64,000 nucleotides of DNA. It comes from Strigamia acuminata (taxonomy: Eukaryota > Arthropoda > Chilopoda > Geophilomorpha > Linotaeniidae). A program made the position numbers and the translations under genes. How positions within the stretch are numbered: position 1 is the first letter of the stretch; each line of letters opens with the position of its first letter. Positions 30,666 to 42,207 of this stretch are shown here, in pieces. The stretch is taken from positions 29,478,427 to 29,542,426 of the forward strand of contig OX442315.1 in the NCBI GenBank assembly GCA_949358305.1, given 5' to 3'. The notes beneath the pieces are model-generated. The model did no database searches, had not been told where the DNA came from, and worked only from the letters and a program-made list of their open reading frames with translations.

Positions 30666-31947
30666 GAAAACATTTAATCAATCCAACACAGGTATTCACA
30701 ATAAGAAAAGCCAATACACTAATTCCAGGAAATGGTCAATCAAATCAAAAGGCTTGCTGAGCTGAAGGGTGGCACTTCCGGTTTTTTCAAACCCTCTGTC
30801 AATTCACAGCGAGCCAAGCGCAATTCCTGTTTGTTTGGGAAATGCTCAATCCAATTTCACTCGCAAACTTTAGTGCAAAACTTTTTTTCACTTTACACTT
30901 TACTTCCATCAGAAATTTTTACTTGCAAACTTGCAGCGAAATCATTTTGCCAAAGTCTCCCCGAAGCTCTTGGCATTTTCCACACACGTCTACCTCATCT
31001 ACACTTGAGGGTACCATCATTGTAGGACGAGAAAAACCATTCAATTATTCTGTGTCTCAACCTCGACATCAATAAGGGAGAAACTTAGTCAACCTTTAAT
31101 TAGCCCTTAGAGATCAAACTCGTAATAGACTCTCTTGTAAAGGAGTTTCCCACACATTTTCCCGCCGTATATTCCCCTCTAGATGCCTATATAATTGATA
31201 AAATCTGATACGAAACAAACCCAATATCATTACGGCTTTTTTCCTGCCTGTGTACATTACAATTTCATTACAAAGAGTTTAGAAGACAAAAGACAATTTC
31301 ATTCTTTGATTAGTTCGCACTTCTTAATACAAATTTCTTTTCCCCCTCATCTCGCCACCAGAGCCAAGTTAATCTCCACCTATCCCTCTGGTGACTAACA
31401 GTTGAAACAAATTGTCTGAAGCATTTTTCTTACCCAGTCTGAGACACCCAATAAAAATTCGATTTCTTTCGCTCGAGTCAAAAACTTTTTTCTTTAAAAA
31501 AATAAAAAATAAAAAAAAAAATAAAAATAAAAAAGATTTAAAAAACAGCCATCTTTGTGCATGAGGATCTGCATCTGCATCTGGTGGAGTGAATTCCTAT
31601 TGATTTGGTAAATTCACGATGTACATTAAGACAAGACTCTTAAGAATGACAGGTCTTTTGCCAAAAATCGACCAAAATTCCAGCTGCAGTTGCCCCAATT
31701 TGCCACTAGGGACATCTTTCAAGTCCTACTTAATAATTAAGTGCCATTATAGCGAAGTGCAATAGTTCGCTTTGTGCCCACATTTATCACTGTTGCCTAG
31801 CAACCAAATGGGGGTGGAATGGGTGGGGGAGCCTAACTTTCACGAAGCGACTACTGTCTCACACGAATATATCACAAGAGCTTTTTGCTTAATGAAGGAA
31901 GTTTGAGAATCCTTCACTTCAATTATTCATCGATTCCAAATCAAAGA

Positions 31948-31960
31948 CGCGCGCGCGCAC
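31948..31960. repeat. Alternating purine-pyrimidine tract CGCGCGCGC
   Basis: Short run of alternating C and G, rare in AT-rich DNA. Confidence 0.7.
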
Positions 31961-32312
31961 GAGATAAAGAAGCAAATGAACTCATTCAGAGATGAAGAAA
32001 CAGACATGACATGAACAAACAAAAGCATTAAAAATCGGCAAATAAAAATGCAAATTCACATCTTCACATCAGCTAAGTGACAAATACATTCTTCAACGTG
32101 TAACACTAACAATAAATTTCATATAATACAATAGACTACATACACAGGGCGAATCAAAAGTCTGGACACACATTTTCTTGAAAATGACTGAACATATATC
32201 AATTCTAATAATGCAGTCAAATAGGAAGTCTGTGGCGTTCTATCCAGTCGTGACCTTAAATTTGACTTTTTTTTGTATTTATTGGTATTCACTTGTACCG
32301 ATCCTGTCTATA

Positions 32313-32496
32313 CAGTCGAAACTCTTTATAACAAATCGTAAGGAACCCGAAAAATCGATTCGTTTTCACGAAAATTTGTTATATCGAAATTTTTTAACAT
32401 GGTGATCTATGGCCAACCAACCAAACCAGCCATTTTTAGGTATTCGTTATATCGATAATTCGTTATATCGCAATTCGTTATAGAGAGTTTCGACTG
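32313..32496. mobile_element. pogo/Tigger-type MITE, copy 2 (184 bp)
   Basis: Same length and orientation as copy 1 with a minority of scattered substitutions (for example AACAAATCG for AACGAATCG). It is flanked by TA at 32311-32312 and 32497-32498. Directly downstream, 32516-32593 holds a different inverted-repeat remnant ending GAAGAAATACGGTA. Confidence 0.85.
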
Positions 32497-32996
32497 TACA
32501 CCATTTTTTTTAATTCTAAGATGCCGTCTATTGTTTTTAGAGATGTTTATATGGGGAAAAAAGTGCGTCTTAGAATCGAAGAAATACGGTACTTCATTTC
32601 GCGGTACGAGCATTGATAAACACATCACTACTGGCTCATAAAAGTGATACTTGAGAACGTACATCATTCCTTATCCCATATCTAAAGTATAGCTCTTATA
32701 TGAGTTATAAGATTACGGTCGTTCGCAAGACGCTAACTGCATGCGTCTGACGGATTTCCTTTACAGAGCCTGTGACTAAATATCATTAATAATAATCTGA
32801 AATGTTTGTAAAACAAGAGAATGTTGAGTCAACTTTCATCCTGTTTCGCTCTAAAAGGAGAACTCGCCGATCAACTCACTGTTCCATTACAAAACAAATG
32901 ACAAATGAGCTAATTCATTATTTATCTCTTGTGACTGTGAAACGTTAAGAGAAATTCAGAAACCACTTCCCACTTTGCTTTTGTTTCCTATTCCAG

Positions 32997-33024
32997 ACTG
33001 ACAGATTGACAGATTGACAGATTG
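32997..33024. repeat. 8-bp tandem repeat GACAGATT
   Basis: Three perfect GACAGATT units preceded by a partial one. Confidence 0.85.
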
Positions 33025-34854
33025 GATAAAAATATACATTTAAAAAAAAATTTCTATAATTAAATTGACATGTCCAAATTGATACTCAGCAAACTCTTAT
33101 AATTTGTTCTTCGGTTAAAGAAATTAAATCCAAAATATCTAATGGCAAAGCAGCATTATCATTTTTCCACCAACGCCTTACAAGAGCTTTCATAATGTAA
33201 CCACAAACCTAACGTCCAAACACTCTTGACACAGATAAACGTTAATAATGGCAGTGGACATAGTCCAAAGTTCCACCAATAAAACCAAAATGTGAGATCA
33301 ATTCCCGCAATGTGAAACGTGTAAAGCATACCACAGTAGAGATAAAACAATGCAATATCATTTCTTAAAAAAAACAAAAATCAATTCAAATTTTTCCAAA
33401 CTTACTTTTAGAAATTACCCATAATACCAAAACCCTCATACAATGTTAATATTTAGTGATTTACACTCTACAGTATCCAAAACAAAAAGATGCGGGTCTA
33501 ACGTGTAGAATAAACAATCGCACCATGAGATTTTCCAATTAAAAAATTTAAACAAACAAGGACAAACACCTTCCTAATCCCAGTTACCAAGGCAACTAAC
33601 ACAAACCAGGCTACCTACCAACCTTCTGCCCATTCATCTTTAATTACACTTTACAAAAATAAACAAAAAAATCATTCATTAACGTGCGTTTGCCCGTTCC
33701 CAATAGAAAACCATTGGTGCAAACTCAAATATTCCCTTCAGTCGCTCCCAGATGGCATCCAGGTCAGTAATGGCAAGGTCAAAGAGGTCATTACTCAATA
33801 ATAGGATAAAGATTGTTTCTATTGTATATTCAATCGACACACAATGTTCGACCAATTAACATCAACCACTCAACTACCTGTCTTGTCTTTTTATCTTCAT
33901 TTACTAATTTCCTATTCCAATTTGTACATCTTTCATACAGTGCCAGAGAAATCGTTTCCATCCATTTTTTTTCTCCTTTCATTAGACAAGCAGTTAAAGG
34001 GGGAAAGTGTGCCCAGCTCGATTTACACACATAACGAACCTAATCCTTCGACTTTACACCTCAGATTTCAATCCATTCCAGCTTACATCTTATGTTTTAG
34101 AAATTCCAGAATTTATTCGAGCAAAAAATAAATTTAATTCCCTAGCGGCATCGCATTGCATTAGCCGACATTATCGGAATCCCCAGCAAATTCCTCCAGA
34201 CAGATAGAAATTAAAACACCCAATGCGCCATTTTGGCACGGACTTTTCAACTTCCAACTTCTAATTGTGGGCGGACCTTCCCTTTAATAAAACATTCCCA
34301 CTTTCTTCGAGCTTCTTTTATGTCCTACAAATCATTCGCTTATATTCCCTTCTCCTTTCCGCAGCTTTCCAAATATATTACCCCAACCAACAACAAATAG
34401 TGACAAGATTAAATCCCAACATTTAATAGAGAACGTGCAGAATTTCAATTACAAAACCCTAAATCGCGAATTAACTCAACGCACACACACAAACCAACAA
34501 ACTCCCTACACTTAACCATTCAAATTCAAAAGTGTAAATTACAAATCAACTTCCACGAACTGCTATTACATCTAAAACAATCATTACACGCATGCAACTC
34601 AACTCTTTGACGAACGATAAAACAACATGTTTACAACTTGGCACCCCCCGACGCACCACAACTTGACGACCTCAATCCAATGCCAATAGTCCGTATAAAC
34701 AAGCCGAAAAATATCAGTAGTGCGTCACATGGGCCCTCAGGGCACATCCACGCCCAAACGGTGGCCTCGAAAATCTCCCCTGCAGCCACAAATCCTGTTC
34801 AACTCCAACCCAGAACCCGCCCCTGCGCCCAGCCAGTACTTAGAAACATCTTAC

Positions 34855-34968
34855 CTGAGACAGTTGCGGCTCCCCTTGTATAAAATCATAGACCGTCTGC
34901 TGAGCGCGGTTCATGCCGAAGCAATAGCCGGCTAGAAGGACGACGAGGCAACACGGCAACATCTGCAT
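34855..34968 (-). CDS. First coding exon of a secreted or membrane protein, possibly fasciclin-1 (FAS1) like; rest not in window
   Basis: Minus-strand ATG at 34968 is the first Met after an in-frame stop. It encodes 38 residues and ends in phase 0 at a consensus donor (CAG|GTAAG, intron starts at 34854). Residues 1-18 form a signal peptide: short N-region, hydrophobic core LPCCLVVLLAGY, then CFG as a plausible cleavage site. The following TVYDFIQGEPQLSQ resembles the first helix of FAS1 domains, and insect Fasciclin 1 has a similar ELSQ segment right after its signal peptide. Only about 14 residues support that family call, so it is tentative. The exon lies in a CpG-rich patch (about 34630-35180), as expected at a promoter. 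I found no convincing second exon in the next 34.8 kb, so the first intron would run past the window edge. Confidence 0.55.
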
Positions 34969-35180
34969 GGACACTCCGTCCAACTGCACGCGTCGTCGTG
35001 GACAGAGAAAACGCACTAACGAATCCCTGAGTTGAACGCCCTAATCCCCGCACTCAAGACTAGGCAAAGTGCCCACGAACACGGACGAAGATTTCGCGCC
35101 TCGACCTGACGTGGGGAGATCCTGGGTAAACGCACAGCACTGCGCATGGGTCGATCGGCATGAGAAAGTCTGGTGTTTCA
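34969..35180 (-). promoter_or_regulatory. CpG-rich probable promoter and 5' UTR of the 34.9-kb signal-peptide exon
   Basis: The 200 bp upstream of the minus-strand ATG at 34968 are far richer in G+C and CpG than the surroundings and include a GCGCATG motif near 35145. No TATA box is evident. The GC-rich zone extends into the intron side to about 34630. The composition argues for a CpG-type start region; the exact start site cannot be read. Confidence 0.4.
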
Positions 35181-35538
35181 GTGAGATCTAGCGGTAAAAA
35201 TTAAAATTAAAAAAAAAATTCTTCCGCAAAGTTTTAAGAAAATCTTTTCTTTTTTTTTCTTTTCTTTTTTTTTTCAAAAACAAAATGTTATGTTTCAAAA
35301 TATTTTGATAGAAAGTCTGTAGATTTTAAAAACTGTTATCATGTTTGGGTTATTTACCTTCATTTTTCTTTCCTTTGAAATATATTGTACAATTCCTGAA
35401 ATGGAAAATTAAAGGTCAATCAAATGGATCTAATTAATGAAAGAAGAATGTTTTTTTTTGTTTACCGTTTTATTTTAATGTCATGCATCACTTGTTTTAA
35501 TACCCTTAATACCCAGCACTTCATAGTTCCTATTTTAG

Positions 35539-35592
35539 AAATAAATAAATAAATAAATAAATAAATAAATACATAAATACATACATACATAA
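35539..35592. repeat. (AAAT)n then (ACAT)n compound microsatellite
   Basis: About eight AAAT units run into ACAT/AAAT mixed units. Confidence 0.95.
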
Positions 35593-36037
35593 TCTAAAAT
35601 ATATTTTAAAACTCAAACGTCACTCATTTTGTGCACAACACACCTTCAAATCAAGCAATCCAATTGGGAAAATTAATCAATTACAGGTTTAATTCACTTG
35701 ATATGTCAATATAAATCATTGTGAAAGGCGAACATCGTTTTCTATTGATTGCAACACATTTCATTCATTCAATATATTTTCAGCGATATTCGAACCATGC
35801 TATACTACAAACAAAATATACTTTTGCACTTCCGTGTTATACATTTCATTAAATTTCATAAATTCTACATAATAACGTGTTGTAATGGCTAATACTAGTT
35901 GTAAAACAACTTTGAAGCCTGGCAACAGATGTTGTTTATAGGTTATCGCCTGTGAGAATACGAACTTCAATTTATACGTACTCAAATTAACCACATTCAA
36001 ATTTATAGTCAACTTAAACAAACAAATTAAACCATAT

Positions 36038-36278
36038 ACCGTATTTTACCGATTAAGAGTCACCCTCGAATTGCAGCCGCGGCTGAGACACCAAGAAAAC
36101 CCTATTTTTGCGAAAGTACGGTATTGTTTCTGTATTTAACCTCACGATGAACATATGCTTCGTTCGTGACGTTCAGACTTCGTTTGTTAATTAACAAACC
36201 AACAAACCGAAATTCTAATTGCTGACAAAAATTGCAGTTTTGAATAAGAGCCGTGGCTCTTAATCGATAAAATACGGT
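36038..36278. mobile_element. MITE with TACCGTATTTTACCG ends
   Basis: Inverted ends ACCGTATTTTACCGATTAAG and its complement near 36257-36278. The subterminal sequence matches the repeat at 27771-27895, and a diverged end occurs near 38594-38630. An internal minus-strand ORF has no recognisable domain. Confidence 0.6.
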
Positions 36279-36283
36279 GTATA

Positions 36284-37122
36284 CAGTGGTGGAAAAAAGT
36301 TTGAGACCACTACAGGTTTCTTGGTTGCAAGTCAAATTTGGACTTAAAAATTTATTTACAGGTTTATATCATGACAATAAAGCATTGTTTAAAATTATAA
36401 GACAATAACTCAAATCAAATTTAAGAAATAAAAAAAATTGTTCAAAAAATGTCATTTATGCTGGAAAAAAGTTTGAGACCATGTGCTTTAAATCATCAAA
36501 AATATAACCAATTTTCATTTCTAATGTTTGGTATGCTTTCTATTCGTTGTAATAACTAAAATGAACCTATTTGTCATTGAATTAACTAAATATTTTAGAT
36601 TATTCGGTGTTGTCTTTAGCATGGGTAAGTGCATTATTTGGTGAAATTCAAACATTGGAGCATTAATTTCATCTCTAAATGGAAGAAGAGTAGTATATTG
36701 CTTCGGAAAGTGGTGAAACAAATGCAGAATTTGGTGTAACAAATGCAAGAGTTGGCATTTCATTCAGGAAATTTTACCCCAAATAATTAATTATGCACCA
36801 ACACATATCTGGCTAAAAAATTAAAAAGGTTACATTTATTTTGGATGGACCTGATGGTGTTCTACACTATTGGTATGATTTTCACCCACCACCACATTTA
36901 TTTTTTGCTGGTGGGTGAATAATTATTTGGGATGAAATTGCTCTGAATGAAATGTCAAATCTTGCAGTTGTTTTTTATTTCTTAAATTTGATTTGAGTTA
37001 TTGTCTTATAATTTTAAACAATGCTTTATTGTCATGATATAAACCTGTAAATAAATTTTTAAGTCCAAATTTGACTTGCAACCAAGAAACCTGTAGTGGT
37101 CTCAAACTTTTTTCCATTACTG
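36284..37122 (+). mobile_element. Tc1/mariner element, internally deleted, with transposase remnant (839 bp)
   Basis: CAGTGGTGGAAAAAAGTTTG ends form long inverted repeats of about 200 bp each, flanked by TA (36282-36283, 37123-37124). Between them, plus-strand 36829-36975 translates with one stop to DGPDGVLHYWYDF followed by a GG-IIIW-type motif. These are the DGPDG-YYWHD and GGGSVMVWG blocks of Tc1/Tc3-like transposases. Most of the gene, including both ends, is missing, so this copy cannot be active on its own. Confidence 0.85.
36829..36975 (+). pseudogene. Tc1-like transposase fragment
   Basis: About 50 codons of the DDE transposase core region remain, with an in-frame stop between the DGPDG block and the GG-W block. 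It lies between the long inverted repeats of the 839-bp element. Confidence 0.75.
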
Positions 37123-40100
37123 TATAACACCCAGTAAAACATTACAATAATATCCCTACATCCTAATACTAAATTATTTATTTAAAAAAAAATTAAAAGG
37201 GCCATTTTTGTCATTTTGACAATTTAACTTTTTTTACTTTAACTTTTTTTTTAAATTCTAATAATGATAAATTTTAAATAGAATGCAAATAATTAATTCT
37301 TCATTCTTACACAAATAAATTTGCTATCTTTTCTAAATTATTTAAATGCCAATTTACTCAAGCAGCTCAAAGTCAAGTCGATATCCCCCTCCCCCCCTTA
37401 ATGTGAGAAATTTTTATTTTTATTTCAAATTCAGCGTGCGCACACATTTCAAAATTATTGACCAACACGAATCGTTCTTGTCCGAGCCGAGACCGACAAA
37501 CAAGCGTAATCAGAGAACAATTCCTCACTTACAATCTCTTTAGCCAATCGATGTAATCAATCACATGCCTGACAGCAAAGCCACTGCCACTCAGATTGCA
37601 TGCAAATGAGTCCAGCTCACCACGCCTCTTCAAAGGAGATCACATATTTCCGGTGCACCCAACTGCCTTAAGCCCATTTCCTTTGGATCAACAGTTAAGA
37701 CTTAATGCTACTGGCAAGACCTCTATGGTTTAAAGAGGCAGCAAACTGTTTCCATGAATCGTCAAATCCAAAACGACCGATTTTATTTTTCACTTAGTAA
37801 CAAACGCCGCCTCGCGTTCGTTGTTTTTGTAAACAGTTACCTGAATGTGTGTCGAATCTTTTATTTATTTATTATTTTTTTTAATTGGTAGGAATTTTTT
37901 TTAAACATTTTAAATCTTTCATAAATAAACAAATACCGTACTAGAATTTGAAGAGTGCGCACAGGTTATTTTTGCTCAGGAAAACTTTCACTGGCGCCAT
38001 CTGTTGGTTAAGAATTTAACTCTCGTCTGCAAGTGCTGAAAAATACCGATAGAGAAAATGTAATTTATCTCCATTTTGTTAAACATGCAAAAATTAGTTA
38101 TTCGATCTTGTGTTGTATTTTTTTTAAAAATTATCCAACAATCAATCACTAAATGAAATAACAGGTAAATAAACAATAATTAAATCAATTAAACACCAGG
38201 TGAACACCTGTTTAGCGCTCTCTTGATTGATGTCTGTACACGGAGTGCAATTCTGGTATTTTGGGAAAATGGTGCACTCTCAAGGTTGGCCAGGGTATAC
38301 ATCAAAACTTTTGTTAATTATTAAATTGCACAGACTTGACGTTTTATTTGTTGTTGACATTTGAAATAAACATTATTGAATCAGTCTGAAAATTTTATCA
38401 GACACCAACTTAAGTGGTGTATTTAGTAATCCTAAAAAAAAATGAAATTCAAGTATTAGAAGTTAATTATTTCAAATTTATCTTCATTCTACACTTTTTG
38501 GTCGCTCCTTATACAGTAGTCTACAACCACGCCCAGTACCTTCATGTCAAAAACCAAACTAAAAAATCCCTGTCAGCAAACACATAAATGAATACCGTAT
38601 ATCTTCAAATAAGAGCCTGGCTCTTATTCCAAATCACCACTGCCGGTCGTAACTACAATTGTCGATTTTCGGTCGTTACATTTGTTTAACGTAACGAGCG
38701 TATAATAAACGCAACAATCGCAGCATTAAATTTGGCAGAAACTATACAATCCCCAAAGGAGAGTTGGAAAAGAGTGCACCCCTTGCACCCCCTTGAAAGA
38801 TTCCATGGAAAATTTTTTCATTACTTTTATACAAATAATTAAAAAACAAATTAAAAACAATGATTCTATATTGCAAAATTTCCCAAGGAAGGAAGGGGGA
38901 TTCCTAGCCCCCAAACCCCACCCGCAGTTGGAACCTATAGCCCCTTGTTCAATTCTTTTTTTCTTAATTATTGGTTAAGCAGATTTTTCTTAATCATTTT
39001 GAATGCTCCTACAGCCACTGATTGTATTTGTAGCTGGTTGTCCTGTTCAGTCACAGTGTCTAGAGATGAAACTGTTGGATTATTCAACTTCATTGATCCG
39101 TCTTTTCAACACCCATTTCCCAAGATTGTGTATCAAGATGCACAATTACATTATTGCTGCAAAAGCTTTAATGTAGCTAAACTCGAACATTTAATTTTTC
39201 TATTGTCACTCATAGTACAGACAATCTTATTAATATATTATTTTATAACACAATAGTCACAAGTCTGACTAAAATCGGTTATTAGCCTGAAAGATAAAAC
39301 TGGAACATGGGTGTTTTACAGACAATCTTTTGGTCACTCAATAAATTTTCAGGATTTTGTTTCTCAACCTAAGACATTCCCCGTTCTCCACTGCACTAAT
39401 ACTAGTCATTAGATATTAAGGTCAAGCAGCTGCTGTATTAATATCCCGCAATGCACGGTCTAGATTTGGCGTACTTTCAAGACCGAACCAAGCTTTAAAC
39501 CTAAATTATCTCTCAATCTTCTTTGATTGCCATTAGTCACCTTACGTGTCCGTAGCGTCAAGCTCCATTATTAATTTAACTTTCCCATCCAGCCATGGCT
39601 ACTGTCTGGTGTTCAACACCACTGTCGCATCTTATGGATTTTAAACCCAAGGATTGTTACAAACTCTTATACCTATAAATGGATAAAAATAATATTGTTG
39701 CTTTTATTAATATTTAAACACAATTTCCTAATTTTTTATGGATTGTGTCCTCCCACCAATCAAACTGAAATTTTACATGGTAATAAAAGCCCCAAATGCA
39801 CAACAGACAACGGAAATGTGCATTTCTAAAACCTGCATTTAAAAATCTGTGCAGATCGTATGCAATACAAGCAATTATAATTTTAAAAAAAGATATTTTT
39901 AAAAATGCACTAAAATAACTTTATTTATCACTCATTCTTACAACATCAGATTTGACCATCTATAGAGTTTGAAACACAAAAAGTTCGGCAAAAATTTGAA
40001 TTTCTTGTTTTTTTATATTTTTTTAAATGTTTCCTAAAACGTTCCGAATATAACATCATTGTATTGTATTCGAAGACACGAAAACACGATGCATAAGAAT

Positions 40101-40355
40101 GGGTAAGACGGTTTAATACGCTAGTTACAACACATTAGTTGGTCATTTTTGCCTTCTATGATTGTATTTTCCATGTGGAATTATATTTTTCCTGACACTG
40201 ATTTCAATATGCCACCAAGGTTAAAAAACAGTATGATGTTTTAGGCTATAAATATTAAATTACTGAACAAATATTCGTATTTATTCATTATAAAATAAAA
40301 AGAAAAAAATTTTTGAGTAATAATAAGTAGTAAGGTCAGGTAAATAAATTATTTA

Positions 40356-40383
40356 TTTCCACCGATTCCGAATTCGGTGGAAA
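40356..40383. repeat. Hairpin TTTCCACCGA / TTCGGTGGAAA
   Basis: 10-bp perfect stem with a short TTCCGAA centre. The flanks (AGGTAAATAAA, TTATTTATTTTAC) extend it weakly to about 40331-40412, suggesting a small fold-back element. Confidence 0.6.
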
Positions 40384-42207
40384 TAGCCTCGGCCTTATTT
40401 ATTTTACTATTTCTATAATTTTTGTTTTATCTAACCACAGATGTGAGGTGGTTGACACATTCTAACTACCTCAATTAATGATTCTGCTTTAGCTTCCGCT
40501 ATTATGTCATCGTTTGCCATTGAACATCTCTAACATTAAATTTTTAATTTAAATACAGCAAAGATTAACATTGTACACGGAAAAGATAAAAATTCATAAA
40601 TTATTTTTAATTCCACATGGTCAATTTAATTGTACATATTCCTTAGAAATTTCACAGATGAATAATTGATAATCTCTGCACCAGACATGAAACATAACGC
40701 TGTACTATAACAATCGGAATAAGCCTACTTACCGACAAGACAAGACAAGACATCCGGCATACCGCTGATTTCACCAGTTCGTGTCAATTAAATATAGGCA
40801 AAATTCGTCAAATACCAACATGGTGTAAAATACTAAATTAAAAAATATTTTATCGGTCATAATAAGTTATACAAATATCTTGAGCCATTTTACTTACGGA
40901 GGTCTGACAATTTCAACATGGCCGCAGTCGAGCTTCGTTGTTATCTTTTGATCACGTGCCTTTCCACGTGATGTTTAGTTAGCGCGTCATCTGCGATTAC
41001 TCACGATGGGTACTCTTTGCAAATTGTGACAGATAATCATTTTTTGACATTTCCGAAACAAATAAAATTCCTTTTGACGTTATTTAAGTCAGTCCCAAGA
41101 ACCAGAAATGTGTAAAATTTTCTCCCAACCCTGGTATGGCACCTTCTATCAACTTTGCCATCTAAAGTAACATTTATTAAGATCTAGAAGCCATGTCGGG
41201 CATTTCCAAAATGTTGCGCCAAAACAGTGTATAAAGCTATTTTCTTTTTTAAAAAATGTATATATTTTATTTTCTCCTAGGTGTTACTACTTATTTACTA
41301 GGCAGATGATGTGAATATCAAAATGCGCGCATTATCAAATGACATACAGCCATGGTACGGCATCATTGCGATAATTACAGAGCAAAGGTTTTTGCACCGT
41401 AATTAATCAAATTTCAAATTCAATTTCAAATTCCACAATATATAGAGTCGCTGGCGATTAAAGTACCAGGGAAGACACTTTATTGTGTCTGCGAAATGAA
41501 GATGAATGGACGTCTAAGGGACACCGAAGAAACGCCATTACTCTGATCCCATCTAAAGCAAAGTCTTGTTTTCTCATCTTAGGCTGCTACAGAACCAAAA
41601 AAAAAAGAAACTACATCTTGTTTCCTTTAAAGTTTTCAGTCATCACTTTTTCACATGTATTTCTATGCATTTAATCTCCTTCACGAAAACTCCTGGTGAC
41701 ATTTTTAAAATAACTTTCTCCATACGCTATTGCGATTTATATTCATATTTCAATAAATTTTATTTTTAATATTTAAAATAGATATACTTTCATATTTAAA
41801 AAATAAAATAAAATAAAAACACAATCCCGGAACGTTTTTCTCAATATTGAACCTATATTTAGTTTTATTATCATCCAATTTAAATTTCCAATAAATCTTT
41901 CAACACTTATTCCGAATTAAAACTGGATTTATCATTAAAAAAAATAAACTTCTAATTAGCGGGAAAACATACCCACGTAGCAGAGTGAAGAAAATGGAAC
42001 TAAAAAAAAGCTCAAATGATTGGAAGACGAAAAGTGACGTCAGAATCACACATTGCACTACACTCAAGTGAAAGTTGAAAGTGCCATTCTTTTCCAACAC
42101 ATCATCTTCCTCACTCGACTCATTTAACAGGTAGGAATTTAAAACAATAATATTTTACTTTAGAACAAAAAAAAATAATGCTACACATTACTCCGGTACG
42201 TTACTAC

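Larger units (their letters stand above)
1..34854 (-). other. Probable giant first intron (or gene desert), no supported exon
   Basis: AT-rich DNA with only short chance ORFs; none carries a recognisable domain with sensible splice sites. If the exon at 34855-34968 is real, this is at least part of its first intron. It contains a 184-bp MITE (577-760), a second identical-length copy (32313-32496), a nested hAT-type insertion (30148-30439), microsatellites, a 31-bp tandem repeat (18311-18429), fold-backs near 27771-27895 and 28081-28370, and an isolated GC-rich patch at 7694-7780. No tRNA-like or rRNA-like sequence was seen. Confidence 0.45.

Noticed and set aside
36102-36335. Minus-strand ORF containing VTNEAY, similar to the FAS1 PTNEAF motif
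   Set aside because: It lies within a MITE and upstream of the candidate FAS1 first exon, so it cannot be a later exon of that gene.
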